The notes beneath the pieces were generated by a model. That model was not told where the DNA came from. It saw nothing but the letters and a program-made list of their open reading frames with translations, and did no database searches. From Calditrichota bacterium (lineage in GTDB: Bacteria; Electryoneota; RPQS01), in NCBI GenBank assembly GCA_020637445.1, contig JACJVZ010000002.1, positions 558,001 through 622,000 on the forward strand: 64,000 nt of DNA, in the 5' to 3' direction. The position numbers were made by a program, and so were the translations under genes. This document shows, piece by piece, positions 41,969-49,214 of this stretch. How positions within the stretch are numbered: the stretch's first letter is position 1; each line of letters begins with the position of its first letter.

Positions 41969-42790
41969 TTATCGTTTGTCGCTGAAAAGCGTGCCTTGAT
42001 TCATCTCGGAGATCGCGGGCCAATAGCGGCTCAAGCGCAGCGTCGCCAACAAATCCAAAATGTATTGGTCTTTGCCGTGAATGATCGGCGGCCACGCCGT
42101 TTCAACAAGCTCCATTCCAATCTTCGCGTTGCCGGTATAGATCAGCTCCACCAGTCTCCGGTGCAGTTCCGCGTGCGACGCCGGTAGAAATGCGTCTTCG
42201 GGAAGCACGTCGTAGTCGCGCCATGCGCCCGCTTCTCGAATTGCGCGCACCGCTTCCAACATCTCGCTCGCCGAAGGTTCCGGCTTGCGAGTCAGATCAA
42301 TCGCCGGAGCAAAACCTTTCGCAGAGGCTTCCATCACAATCACCGGCATCGGCGAATCACTGTGCGGCAACTTCCAGTAGTCCAGCGTCAAATCCGCCAC
42401 CAACACATCGGCAAGACCGTCATGGTCGCGGTCGCCCCACTTCCCCGCGTGATTCAAGGTGTCAAAAACTTCGAACGTCGTCCCCAACGACAGCACATAA
42501 TCTGCAAAACAGCAATGTGCGCCGCCGGAGTACGTCTGCACGATCACGTCCTGAACTTTGTCGCCCGTCAGGTCTTTTGGCAGGCCGAGCGAATCGCTGT
42601 CCACAAGTTTTACCATGAAGTCTTCGAGCGTCCAAACGGCTTTGTCGCGGCGAAAAACATTCAAAGTGTGCGTCATGCCGTAATTTGACGACGTGATGAC
42701 GAATTTGTAGTTGCCGATAACTCTGGAAATAGTCTCGTCGTCGGCAAAAACAGAACTCGCCAGAAGCAACAGAACGATCAACCGCCGCAT
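41969..42790 (-). CDS. Exported protein with EF-hand-like/FG-GAP motifs
   Basis: A 273-residue protein, AAGGA upstream, signal peptide 1-16. Two acidic loops are of the VCBS/FG-GAP calcium type: DLTGDKVQDVIV (about 92-103) and GDRDHDGLADVLVADL (about 139-154). The C-terminal 100 residues are helical. No family assigned. It follows a small ORF with a 13-bp overlap and precedes the DUF2207 gene by 57 bp. Confidence 0.72.
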   Translation of the reverse strand: MRRLIVLLLLASSVFADDETISRVIGNYKFVITSSNYGMTHTLNVFRRDKAVWTLEDFMVKLVDSDSLGLPKDLTGDKVQDVIVQTYSGGAHCCFADYVLSLGTTFEVFDTLNHAGKWGDRDHDGLADVLVADLTLDYWKLPHSDSPMPVIVMEASAKGFAPAIDLTRKPEPSASEMLEAVRAIREAGAWRDYDVLPEDAFLPASHAELHRRLVELIYTGNAKIGMELVETAWPPIIHGKDQYILDLLATLRLSRYWPAISEMNQGTLFSDKR

Positions 42791-43008
42791 GGTTCCGATC
42801 CTTTGGGGCCGAAGCTCGCGTAGATCACGCCGTCCGTGCCTTGCACGTCAAACGTTTCCCATTCGGCGCGCACGACCCAATCGCGCACGACGATGTTGCG
42901 CTCGTCCTGCGTGAGCGAATAGAGTTCGTCCAGCGCCGCGCGCGTGGGTTTCGCTCCGAACGCGGCTTCGTACAAATCCGTAAAACTGTAAGCGCAGTGT
43001 GATGACAT
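42778..43008 (-). CDS. Small protein of unknown function
   Basis: A 76-residue ORF, composition like coding DNA, with LYEAAFGAKPTRAALDEL and GTDGVIYASFGPKGSEPCGG. It overlaps the exported-protein gene by 13 bp. No Shine-Dalgarno site is seen at the ATG. Not recognised. Confidence 0.5.
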   Translation of the reverse strand: MSSHCAYSFTDLYEAAFGAKPTRAALDELYSLTQDERNIVVRDWVVRAEWETFDVQGTDGVIYASFGPKGSEPCGG

Positions 43009-43015
43009 CTTGAAA

Positions 43016-43042
43016 GGGTAGGGGGGACGGCGTCCGCCCGGA
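43016..43042. repeat. GGACGGCGTCCGCCC module
   Basis: A G-tract followed by GGACGGCGTCCGCCC, akin to the other stem-loop modules, between two genes. Confidence 0.55.
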
Positions 43043-43044
43043 TA

Positions 43045-44247
43045 TTATGGCCAGAGAGTCTTTGACCAGTCGAGTGAAAAATCCGGATAGAACTTAAACA
43101 ACTTGCCGTAAAAGCGTTCGTCCGGTCTGCCTGAATTTGTGGATACTGCGACCACGAATCTGCCGTCGACGTCCATATCCATTCCTGCAAGATAAGTCTT
43201 GTCGGACAAGTCCAATGTCGAGCTGCCAAGCACTTCGCCGGCGCGTGTCACGAGCGTCAAGCGAACGACTTGCGGCTCAGCGCAATCGGGACGCGGGCGG
43301 CTGGCGAGAATCAATTGATCGTTGAACCGGCTGTACATGACGTGCACGGAATCGTCGCAGCCTTCGCGCGTGATTGAAAATGAATCCTGCACGACACCTT
43401 CTGAATTTGTTTCCCAAACGATGATGTCGGTTTCGAACGTTCCCCGGACAACGCTGCCCGCGAAAAACAAAGTTCCATCCATGCCGTTCGTCGCCGAGTA
43501 GACCGTCGTGCTTGCTTCGTCGCCGATAGACTTGCTCCATACTTCGTTGCCGTTCGCATCGATCTTCGTGATACTCGTGCCGCCTGTCAGCATAAGTTCA
43601 CCGTTGTCGAGCGCATAAATTCCATTGGGAAACGGGAATTCGCCGGACTTAGTCCACAGCACTTCGCCGAAAGCCGAAATCTTTTTGGCAATCGTGCCGC
43701 CGGAGAGCTGTGTGCCGTAAAAGAGAAATGAGTTGTCAGTCAAAGCAAGCACGCGCTTGCTTTCTTGCGGAAGATCGTATTCTTCGCCGAACGGATCGTC
43801 TTCGACGAGCGCGTAGCGAATCGTCTCAAGACTGTCGTTCAAAGTGTAGACTAACGGAAAGTACTTATAGTCGCGGCCGACTTGTGCTAATTGGTATCCC
43901 GCAAAAACAGTCTGTCCGCCGTCGAATAAGACGGCTTGGTTGATGGCGTTGCCTTCAACTTGCGCATAGCTGTTACTTCTATTCCAGAGTAGTTGCCCGG
44001 AAGGACTAAACCTGTGGGATGTGCCCCCAAAGCCGCCGGAGATACACGAACAATCGAGTGGCGTATAGCTATCGTACTCGGTATGGGAGTAAACCCATGA
44101 CATGACCTGCACTCCACCGTCCGGTGCAATCGTTGCCGTAATAGCATATAGATCTTCACTAAGATCGGGGCACGTACAAATCGGGCCGGGGCATCCTGTT
44201 ATTCCCCACATTACTAAGCTCAAACCTAAAAGCTGGAGATAACGCAT
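43045..44247 (-). CDS. Lipoprotein, propeller-like repeats
   Basis: A 400-residue lipoprotein, GGAGGG upstream of ATG. The signal ends at GITGC (Cys19) and is followed by CPGPICTC, an unusual Cys-rich start. Repeats as in FDGGQTVFAGYQ, LDNGELMLTGGT and DANGNEVWSKSIG are similar to the propellers of 3086 and 31121. No sorting tail is present, so it stays lipid-anchored. Function unknown; it may share ligand type with the secreted propeller proteins. Confidence 0.75.
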   Translation of the reverse strand: MRYLQLLGLSLVMWGITGCPGPICTCPDLSEDLYAITATIAPDGGVQVMSWVYSHTEYDSYTPLDCSCISGGFGGTSHRFSPSGQLLWNRSNSYAQVEGNAINQAVLFDGGQTVFAGYQLAQVGRDYKYFPLVYTLNDSLETIRYALVEDDPFGEEYDLPQESKRVLALTDNSFLFYGTQLSGGTIAKKISAFGEVLWTKSGEFPFPNGIYALDNGELMLTGGTSITKIDANGNEVWSKSIGDEASTTVYSATNGMDGTLFFAGSVVRGTFETDIIVWETNSEGVVQDSFSITREGCDDSVHVMYSRFNDQLILASRPRPDCAEPQVVRLTLVTRAGEVLGSSTLDLSDKTYLAGMDMDVDGRFVVAVSTNSGRPDERFYGKLFKFYPDFSLDWSKTLWP

Positions 44248-44729
44248 AATCCCTCCAGATTGTTGCGCTACGGGCAGAAATTCTATGGAACAGAGTCTAT
44301 ATCACCAGAACCTTAAAAAATACACATTCTGCGCCCCAAAATCAAACAAAACGGCCCCTAAATCCCAGCAGGGAGAGGAGTTACATTTCACCGGCAAAGG
44401 TGGAACATTCATTTCACACCTACTTCATTCATAGCCAATTTCCCATACTTCGCACTTTAATGTAGTGTTGTCTATAGCCAACATGTGACCCAGCAACAAC
44501 GCAAAACCAAATATTTATGTATCACCTTATTTTTAAATGTTTTAATTATAAGTCATTGTTTCTCGAAAAGTGCAAAAGAGAGGTTGAATGCCTCCCATTT
44601 CGTAAGTTCAGTATTTTATAATTACTTTAAAATAATAAATATAAAAAAATAACACCCCTCAAGATTTGAACATTCGGGCAGTTGATGTGCAGCGAAAACA
44701 GCAATTTGTGCTATTTATACAGAAAATGC
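44248..44729. other. AT-rich gene-free gap before the phage-like cassette
   Basis: About 480 bp with markedly lower GC than its surroundings, above all 44500-44660. No tRNA, ORF or clear repeat is seen. It separates the minus-strand block from the plus-strand cassette and could be a left junction, an attachment region or a regulatory region. Confidence 0.5.
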
Positions 44730-44758
44730 TTGACAAGCGGTCGTTAATATCATATATT
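44730..44758 (+). promoter_or_regulatory. Near-consensus sigma-70 promoter of the phage-like cassette
   Basis: TTGACA (44730-44735), spacer of 17 bp, TATATT (44753-44758), 28 bp before the ATG of the first gene. It is the best promoter match in the window. Confidence 0.75.
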
Positions 44759-44786
44759 AGACCTGTCCACAACGGAGACCTACCTC

Positions 44787-45173
44787 ATGACAAACACACC
44801 TGAACAGCCCCTCATCTCTGCTCAGAACCTGCTTTCTGATCCCACCAACTTGGATTTGGACAAATTGTCCGGCCATTTGTCCATCGCGGCCGTCGAAGCC
44901 GATGCCCTGCGCGCACTGATTTCACTCTATGAAGATGAACTGCGAAGAGAATTGCGCGCCAAGGTCGATCTCGCCGGACCTATCCCCGCGTGTCCCGATC
45001 CCGAACTTGCCTTCACCATGAGCGGCGAACAACTGCTCGCTGCCCGCCGCCAAGCATCTCTCCACTTCAACCGAGTCTTCCAGCTCGCACCCGTCTCCCG
45101 GAGCGCTATCCCCGCAAACAAATCCCGCGTGCCGCAAGACCTGCTGCTCCGGTCAGGCTTAGGCACTAACTGA
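44787..45173 (+). CDS. Small helical protein, first gene of the phage-like cassette
   Basis: A 128-residue protein with GGAG before the ATG. It is mainly helical in the centre (EADALRALISLYEDELRREL) with a Pro-rich hydrophilic end. No family recognised. Its place directly after the promoter suggests a structural accessory or scaffold-like protein, but this is a guess. Confidence 0.6.
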   Translation: MTNTPEQPLISAQNLLSDPTNLDLDKLSGHLSIAAVEADALRALISLYEDELRRELRAKVDLAGPIPACPDPELAFTMSGEQLLAARRQASLHFNRVFQLAPVSRSAIPANKSRVPQDLLLRSGLGTN

Positions 45174-45180
45174 TTTCCTG

Positions 45181-45500
45181 CATCGCGGCGGCACCTGCCG
45201 CAGGTGCCCCGCAACCCTTCCTACGTCCTGCGGCGGCATCCGTTGCGGATGCCCCGAAATCTCCTCGCCCCCTCTCGCAGACTCTCCCGCTCAAAACCCA
45301 CTTCCAAGCTGAAACAACTGACTCATTTCTGAGTCAGAACGCACGGTCGTGCGGCACTACACTCAGCATTCCTATTCCGGAGCGTAAAACGTCTCAGATC
45401 CCTACCATTTTTCTCAGAAGAAATGGTAGGGATTAAGGGGGGTGTACTCGAAATCTACTACCTCCCTGCCTCCGGCAGGGGAAGCGCTTGAGAATCGAAT
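45181..45500. repeat. Dense stem-loop modules in the 404-bp gap between cassette genes
   Basis: GGCACCTG / CAGGTGCC (about 45190-45212), GGCATCCG / CGGATGCC (45236-45258), CCTACCATTT / AAATGGTAGG (about 45399-45430), a GATTAAGGGGGG tract and CCTGCCTCCGGCAGG (45469-45483). The first two share frame and flanks (GCGGCGGC ... CCCCG) with modules at 46248 and 49811. No gene seen. A pyrimidine-rich tract ends near 45545. Confidence 0.8.
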
Positions 45501-45577
45501 ATCTCAAGCAACATTTCACCCTTCACCCACAACTCCAAAGCACCCGCGTCAGCGCAAGAGGTGCTTAACAAGCACAC

Positions 45578-46021
45578 ATGGCAACATCTTACAAAGTCAA
45601 CAATGAGGGCGCAGGCTCAAACCTGCTGCTCACCTTCGAAGTCGATACCACCGCGAACAAAGATTTTACGTGGACGGATATCGATTCCAATCTCACGGCC
45701 GCCGCAATGTCCGGCAACAACACGGTCGGCATGGGATCCACCGGCTCCCGTTTGATCGGCAAAGTTATTTCTGTCTCCGACGATCTCGTCAGCGGCACCG
45801 CCGTTCCGCAGCTCTGCACCGTGCAAGTCACCGGCGTCGCCCGCTTCCTGTATTCGGGCACCGCGCCAACGGTCGGCAACAAAGTTGAGTGCGACGGCAC
45901 CGGCAAAGTTCGTAAAGCGGTCACTCTCACCGACGTTCCCGCTGGCGGTACCGCGCAGCGCGGTATGGTCATCGCCGTAGATACCACCAACACCACCTGC
46001 GACGTTTTGCTCGACGCTTAG
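45578..46021 (+). CDS. Probable phage capsid decoration (DUF2190-like) protein
   Basis: A 147-residue beta-rich, Thr/Ala-rich protein. The pattern GKVISVSDDLVSG, LCTVQVTGVARFLYSGTAPTVGN and GKVRKAVTLTDVP looks like DUF2190/head-stabilising proteins that lie just before the major capsid gene. No Shine-Dalgarno site is near the ATG. It is separated from the capsid gene by 289 bp of repeats. The call is by pattern and place, so moderate. Confidence 0.55.
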   Translation: MATSYKVNNEGAGSNLLLTFEVDTTANKDFTWTDIDSNLTAAAMSGNNTVGMGSTGSRLIGKVISVSDDLVSGTAVPQLCTVQVTGVARFLYSGTAPTVGNKVECDGTGKVRKAVTLTDVPAGGTAQRGMVIAVDTTNTTCDVLLDA

Positions 46022-46038
46022 CGTGTCGCACCTTGAAC

Positions 46039-46310
46039 GCCGAGCGGGGATTAAGCGCACAGCGCGGTTCCCCGCCGGAATTCGCTACTGACTCTTCATT
46101 CCACTACTTCCCTGCCTCCGGCAGGGGATGCGCACGAGAATCAATGAATTCTCGGTAACGACGGCCAGAGGCCGACGGTAGTATCTGAGAAATTCTCGGT
46201 AACGACGGCCGGAGGCCGACGGTAGTAGTAGAAATTTCCATCCTTTCTCGCGGAGGCATCCGCTGCGGATGCCCCGCCTTCATCCTTTATCCTTCATCCT
46301 TTTCCAAAAT
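46039..46310. repeat. Chain of repeat modules before the major capsid gene
   Basis: Contains the GCGGGGA / TCCCCGC module (46039-46083), CCTGCCTCCGGCAGG (about 46112), a 37-bp direct repeat at 46147-46183 and 46191-46227 starting AATTCTCGGTAACGACGGCC, and GGCATCCG / CGGATGCC (46248-46277). The gap ends with a CTTCATCC-type pyrimidine tract running up to the start codon. Confidence 0.85.
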
Positions 46311-47381
46311 ATGACTCTCGATTTTTCCCAAGCCTATACTCTGCGCGACAAAGTTCAGGAACACTCCCGTTCCGGCAATCTCGCGCTCTATTCCGAAGCT
46401 CAAGAACGCGGCATGACGTTCACCGAACTGCTCGAAGAACTTGATCCGTCGCCGCGCAAGCCTGATGGCTCAATGGACGCGCCGCTCGATGCCTTCGAAC
46501 GTCAACTCTATCTCGCCGATATTTCTTTCGCGGGCCGCAATGCCACCACGCTTGAGCAATTCTTGTCCGGTCCCGGAATGATCCTCGCTCCCGAATATGT
46601 CTCGCGCGAAATTCGCCGCGGCTACAAAATGGTGCAGGACCCCGAAGAGCTCGTCGCCGCTGTCGTCCCCGAACGCGGACCGACCGTGACGCCGCTCTAT
46701 ATCAAAACCGATTTCGCCAAAAAGTCCCAGCGGCGCGGAGACAGCGCCGCCTATCCCGTGGTCAAGCTCGCGTACCGCCAGAAAGAGGCAAGCATGATTG
46801 ACCGCGGGCGTCAATTTGATTTCAGCTACCGCATTCTGAAAAATCAGAAGCTCGCCGAGTTCCGCGTGTTCTTGTGGTGGATCGGCGCACAACTCGCCAA
46901 CGACGAAATTTCTGAAATCTACAATATCGTCATCAACGGTGATGGAACCAGCGCCGCGCCCGCCAACTCGTTTAACGGTTCCGCGGGCACATTTGCCTAT
47001 TCTGACTTGGTGCATCTTGCTATGGCGTTCGACGGCCCCGCGCGCATGACGCACTTGCTCGGTGCGAAGTCCGATATCGAAAAGGTGTTGAATATCAGCG
47101 AGCTGCAGGATGCGCAGGCGTTCCAAGGCGGAGCGTTTCAAAACACGGGCGACTACCGCACGTTCCTTCCGCTGAATACTCACCTCGTCGCCGTCGAAGG
47201 CGCAACTGCAACGAAATTCGCCGCACTGGACCATCGTTTTGCGATCCGTGAGTCCGTGGCGCAACCGCTCTTGATCGAAGCTGAGAAAATCATCTCGCAA
47301 AAACTCGAATCAGCCGTCGTCTCAAAAGAATCCGTCTACACCATCATGGTCGACGAAGCCGTCGCCACCAGCGACTACTAA
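46311..47381 (+). CDS. Probable HK97-fold phage major capsid protein
   Basis: A 356-residue protein from the ATG at 46311. The earlier in-frame ATG at 46269 lies within a repeat module. It shows a helical/acidic N-terminal part (about 1-75, possible scaffold-like delta region), then REIRRGYKMV, RRGDSAAYPVVKLA, an E-loop-like stretch and a long helix (KNQKLAEFRVFLWWIGAQ), the P/A-domain-like GAKSDIEKVLNISELQD, and a late RFAIRESVAQPLLIEA strand. This is the organisation of HK97-type capsid proteins. Recognition is structural, not from an exact match. No Shine-Dalgarno site precedes the ATG. No protease gene is found. Confidence 0.65.
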   Translation: MTLDFSQAYTLRDKVQEHSRSGNLALYSEAQERGMTFTELLEELDPSPRKPDGSMDAPLDAFERQLYLADISFAGRNATTLEQFLSGPGMILAPEYVSREIRRGYKMVQDPEELVAAVVPERGPTVTPLYIKTDFAKKSQRRGDSAAYPVVKLAYRQKEASMIDRGRQFDFSYRILKNQKLAEFRVFLWWIGAQLANDEISEIYNIVINGDGTSAAPANSFNGSAGTFAYSDLVHLAMAFDGPARMTHLLGAKSDIEKVLNISELQDAQAFQGGAFQNTGDYRTFLPLNTHLVAVEGATATKFAALDHRFAIRESVAQPLLIEAEKIISQKLESAVVSKESVYTIMVDEAVATSDY

Positions 47382-47383
47382 TT

Positions 47384-47747
47384 CAGATTTCCCCCCGGTC
47401 TTCCGCGGGACTAAGAACCTATCTCAAAAAAAGGGAAAGACTCGCCGAGCGGGGATTTAGCGTAGCGGTTCCCCGCCGGAATCTGAAAAATCCCGGTATG
47501 CGGGGCAGGTGAAGACACCTGCCGCCGCGATTCTTGAATCTCTCGTTGTTTCAAGATTAGGACTAAGGCGGGTCAAACTCCCAAGCTCTCGAACAACACT
47601 TCGCTCGAATGTAAAATGTCGTCATTCTGAACGAAGTGAAGATTCCCTCTGGTCTCCCCCCATTCGTGTCTGCGCGAATGGGGGGACGAAGGGGGCTTCC
47701 GAAATTACATCCCCCATCCCCCATCCCTCACCCCTCATCCCCTCCAC
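47384..47747. repeat. Composite stem-loop repeat, copy 2, and further modules
   Basis: A 366-bp gap. 47405-47555 matches the chain at 12955-13126 in inverted orientation: AAGAACCTATCT, GCGGGGA / TCCCCGC (47443-47485) and GGCAGGTG / CACCTGCC (47502-47525). Then TCATTCTGAACGAAGTGAAG (47623-47642) and a CCCCCCATTCG / CGAATGGGGGG hairpin (about 47656-47683). A C-rich CCCATCC tract leads into the next start codon. Confidence 0.85.
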
Positions 47748-48116
47748 ATGCCTAAGTCCACACTTTCCTACGCTCTCGCCAGTCAACCGCTGATGACACT
47801 CGTTTTCAGCGGCACCACCGGCACGAGCTCACAATATCTTCCGGCCGCCGGAGGAATTGCCGGTGACGGAATTCCCATTCCTTTCTCCGGCACTCTGCAC
47901 AAGCTGACAGTCTTTGACGGCACAACTGTTCATGCGGACACCGACGCCATCACGTTCTCGGCCAACGACCGGATCAGCCTGTACTGTCAAAACGTCGGCG
48001 GTTCGTTCACAGTCAAAGTTCGTCTAAACGGAGCTTCAACCGTTCTGCAAGTGGACTCCGTGCCGCTCAGCTCTACCTTGCAAGCATCCCTCTTCATTGC
48101 CATCAACCGCGTCTAA
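47748..48116 (+). CDS. Small phage-cassette structural-type protein
   Basis: A 122-residue beta-rich protein (PAAGGIAGDGIPIPFSGTLH, HADTDAITFSANDRISLY, TVKVRLNGASTVLQVD). The pattern is like a head decoration or tail fibre domain. No Shine-Dalgarno site precedes the ATG; a C-rich tract does. No family is recognised. Confidence 0.55.
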   Translation: MPKSTLSYALASQPLMTLVFSGTTGTSSQYLPAAGGIAGDGIPIPFSGTLHKLTVFDGTTVHADTDAITFSANDRISLYCQNVGGSFTVKVRLNGASTVLQVDSVPLSSTLQASLFIAINRV

Positions 48117-48125
48117 GGAGAGAAC

Positions 48126-48950
48126 ATGCCATTTACAGATCTTGCGACGGTTCGTAAACATCTCGTCGCATCCAATCTTCCCGAAACCAAATTCGAAAAC
48201 GTCCGTGTCAGATTGGATGGATTAATCGAAGTTGATCTCCCGCACGCGAACTTGGAATCCGCTTCCGAACGCGTGAAGAGAATCGCTTCCAACTTTCCGA
48301 CTGTCGAAACCGGTGTTCTGATGGTCGATGAAAAGGAAGTGGCACTCACGGAAAAACTTCTCATTCGAGACACGCTGACGATGGCTTCAGATCGTGCGGT
48401 CAGCGCAGTCTATACAGAAGAGCAGGACTATCGAGTCGACCACGACGCCGGAGTCGTTACGCGCATGTCGACCGGGACAATTCCCAATTCCTTTCCCGTT
48501 GTTGTGTGGTATGACTACTATGAACTCTTCTCTTCGAGTGCGGATTACGTCATTGACTATGTCGCCGGAACGGTGCGTCGATCCTCAGGCAGCAGCATTC
48601 CGGACGGCGGCGCGGTGCTCATCGATTACTCCGTCGCCGAAGGTTGGGCCGAAGACGCTTTAATAAACCAAGCCATCCTTGAAGCCCAAGACATTATCGT
48701 ACGTGCTTTGCGCGAAGGATATAGCGCTGCTTCGACCGATCAAGGACTGCAATCCGGTGCCACCTATTTGACTTTGGCCATCGTTTCTCGCGGCATGGCG
48801 GCGCTGATGCTCAGCCGAAACAAGGGATCCGACGCGAATTCCCGCGCCCGCGAATGGAGAGAACTCTGCGACAAATGGAGTGAAGCCGCGTGGAACGTCC
48901 TCGCGCCGTTTGTCAACCCGCACTCACTTCGCTCTATCGTCGTGGAGTAA
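48126..48950 (+). CDS. Phage-type head-tail connector-like protein with internal duplication
   Basis: A 274-residue protein, AAGGAGA before the ATG. Two beta modules repeat: QDYRVDHDAGVVTRMSTGTI (about 100-119) and ADYVIDYVAGTVRRSSGSSI (about 139-158), the DYxVDYxxGxVxR pattern that is frequent in phage adaptor and tail proteins. The C-terminal helices are QAILEAQDIIVRALREGY and MAALMLSRNKGSDAN, of head-completion/adaptor style. It follows the 122-residue protein by 9 bp. Role inferred. Confidence 0.55.
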   Translation: MPFTDLATVRKHLVASNLPETKFENVRVRLDGLIEVDLPHANLESASERVKRIASNFPTVETGVLMVDEKEVALTEKLLIRDTLTMASDRAVSAVYTEEQDYRVDHDAGVVTRMSTGTIPNSFPVVVWYDYYELFSSSADYVIDYVAGTVRRSSGSSIPDGGAVLIDYSVAEGWAEDALINQAILEAQDIIVRALREGYSAASTDQGLQSGATYLTLAIVSRGMAALMLSRNKGSDANSRAREWRELCDKWSEAAWNVLAPFVNPHSLRSIVVE

Positions 48951-48953
48951 CAA

Positions 48954-49214
48954 GTGAATATCTTCTCCGACGACAAGAAACAGCAAGTGCTGGACGCGTT
49001 GTTTGAACTTGCGACGAACACCGACAAAGGCAATGTGCCCGCAATCAAATTGTATCTCGAATTGGCCTCCGAGCAGCTTCCGCAAGACACATTGACGCTT
49101 GACAAAGCGATCGACGTCATTCGTGAATTCTCGAATGTCGAGGAATCGCAATCAAACACTATATGTCGTCATCCTGAACGAAGTGAAGGACCCCACTGTT
49201 GTACAAAGCCATGA
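48954..49214 (+). CDS. Possible terminase small subunit, with repeat-derived C-terminus
   Basis: An 86-residue ORF with a GTG start 3 bp after the previous stop, GGAG upstream. Residues 1-66 are helical (DDKKQQVLDALFELATNT, IKLYLELASEQL) as in small terminase subunits, directly before the large subunit. Residues about 70-86 (NTICRHPERSEGPHCCTKP) are translated from the repeat at 49164-49194 and are unlikely to be original. ATGA overlap with the large terminase gene at 49211-49214. The family call is weak. Confidence 0.5.
   Translation: MNIFSDDKKQQVLDALFELATNTDKGNVPAIKLYLELASEQLPQDTLTLDKAIDVIREFSNVEESQSNTICRHPERSEGPHCCTKP
49164..49194. repeat. HPERSEGP-coding repeat inside the small terminase-like ORF
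   Basis: The unit TCATCCTGAACGAAGTGAAG (49168-49187) with flanks. Near-copies are at 47617-47650 (one base different in the core) and 49811-49835 (changed CC to GC and A to G). Confidence 0.85.

Noticed and set aside
44248..44786. tRNA or small RNA gene as phage attachment site
   Set aside because: No cloverleaf or CCA-like end could be found by eye; only AT-rich sequence and a promoter.
46140..46230. CRISPR-like tandem repeats
   Set aside because: Only two units with a 7-bp spacer; each has its own hairpin. It fits duplicated stem-loop modules, not a CRISPR array, and no cas gene is near.
46470..47300. 276-residue minus ORF within the capsid-like gene
   Set aside because: Shadow frame; the plus strand has coherent cassette direction and capsid-like pattern.
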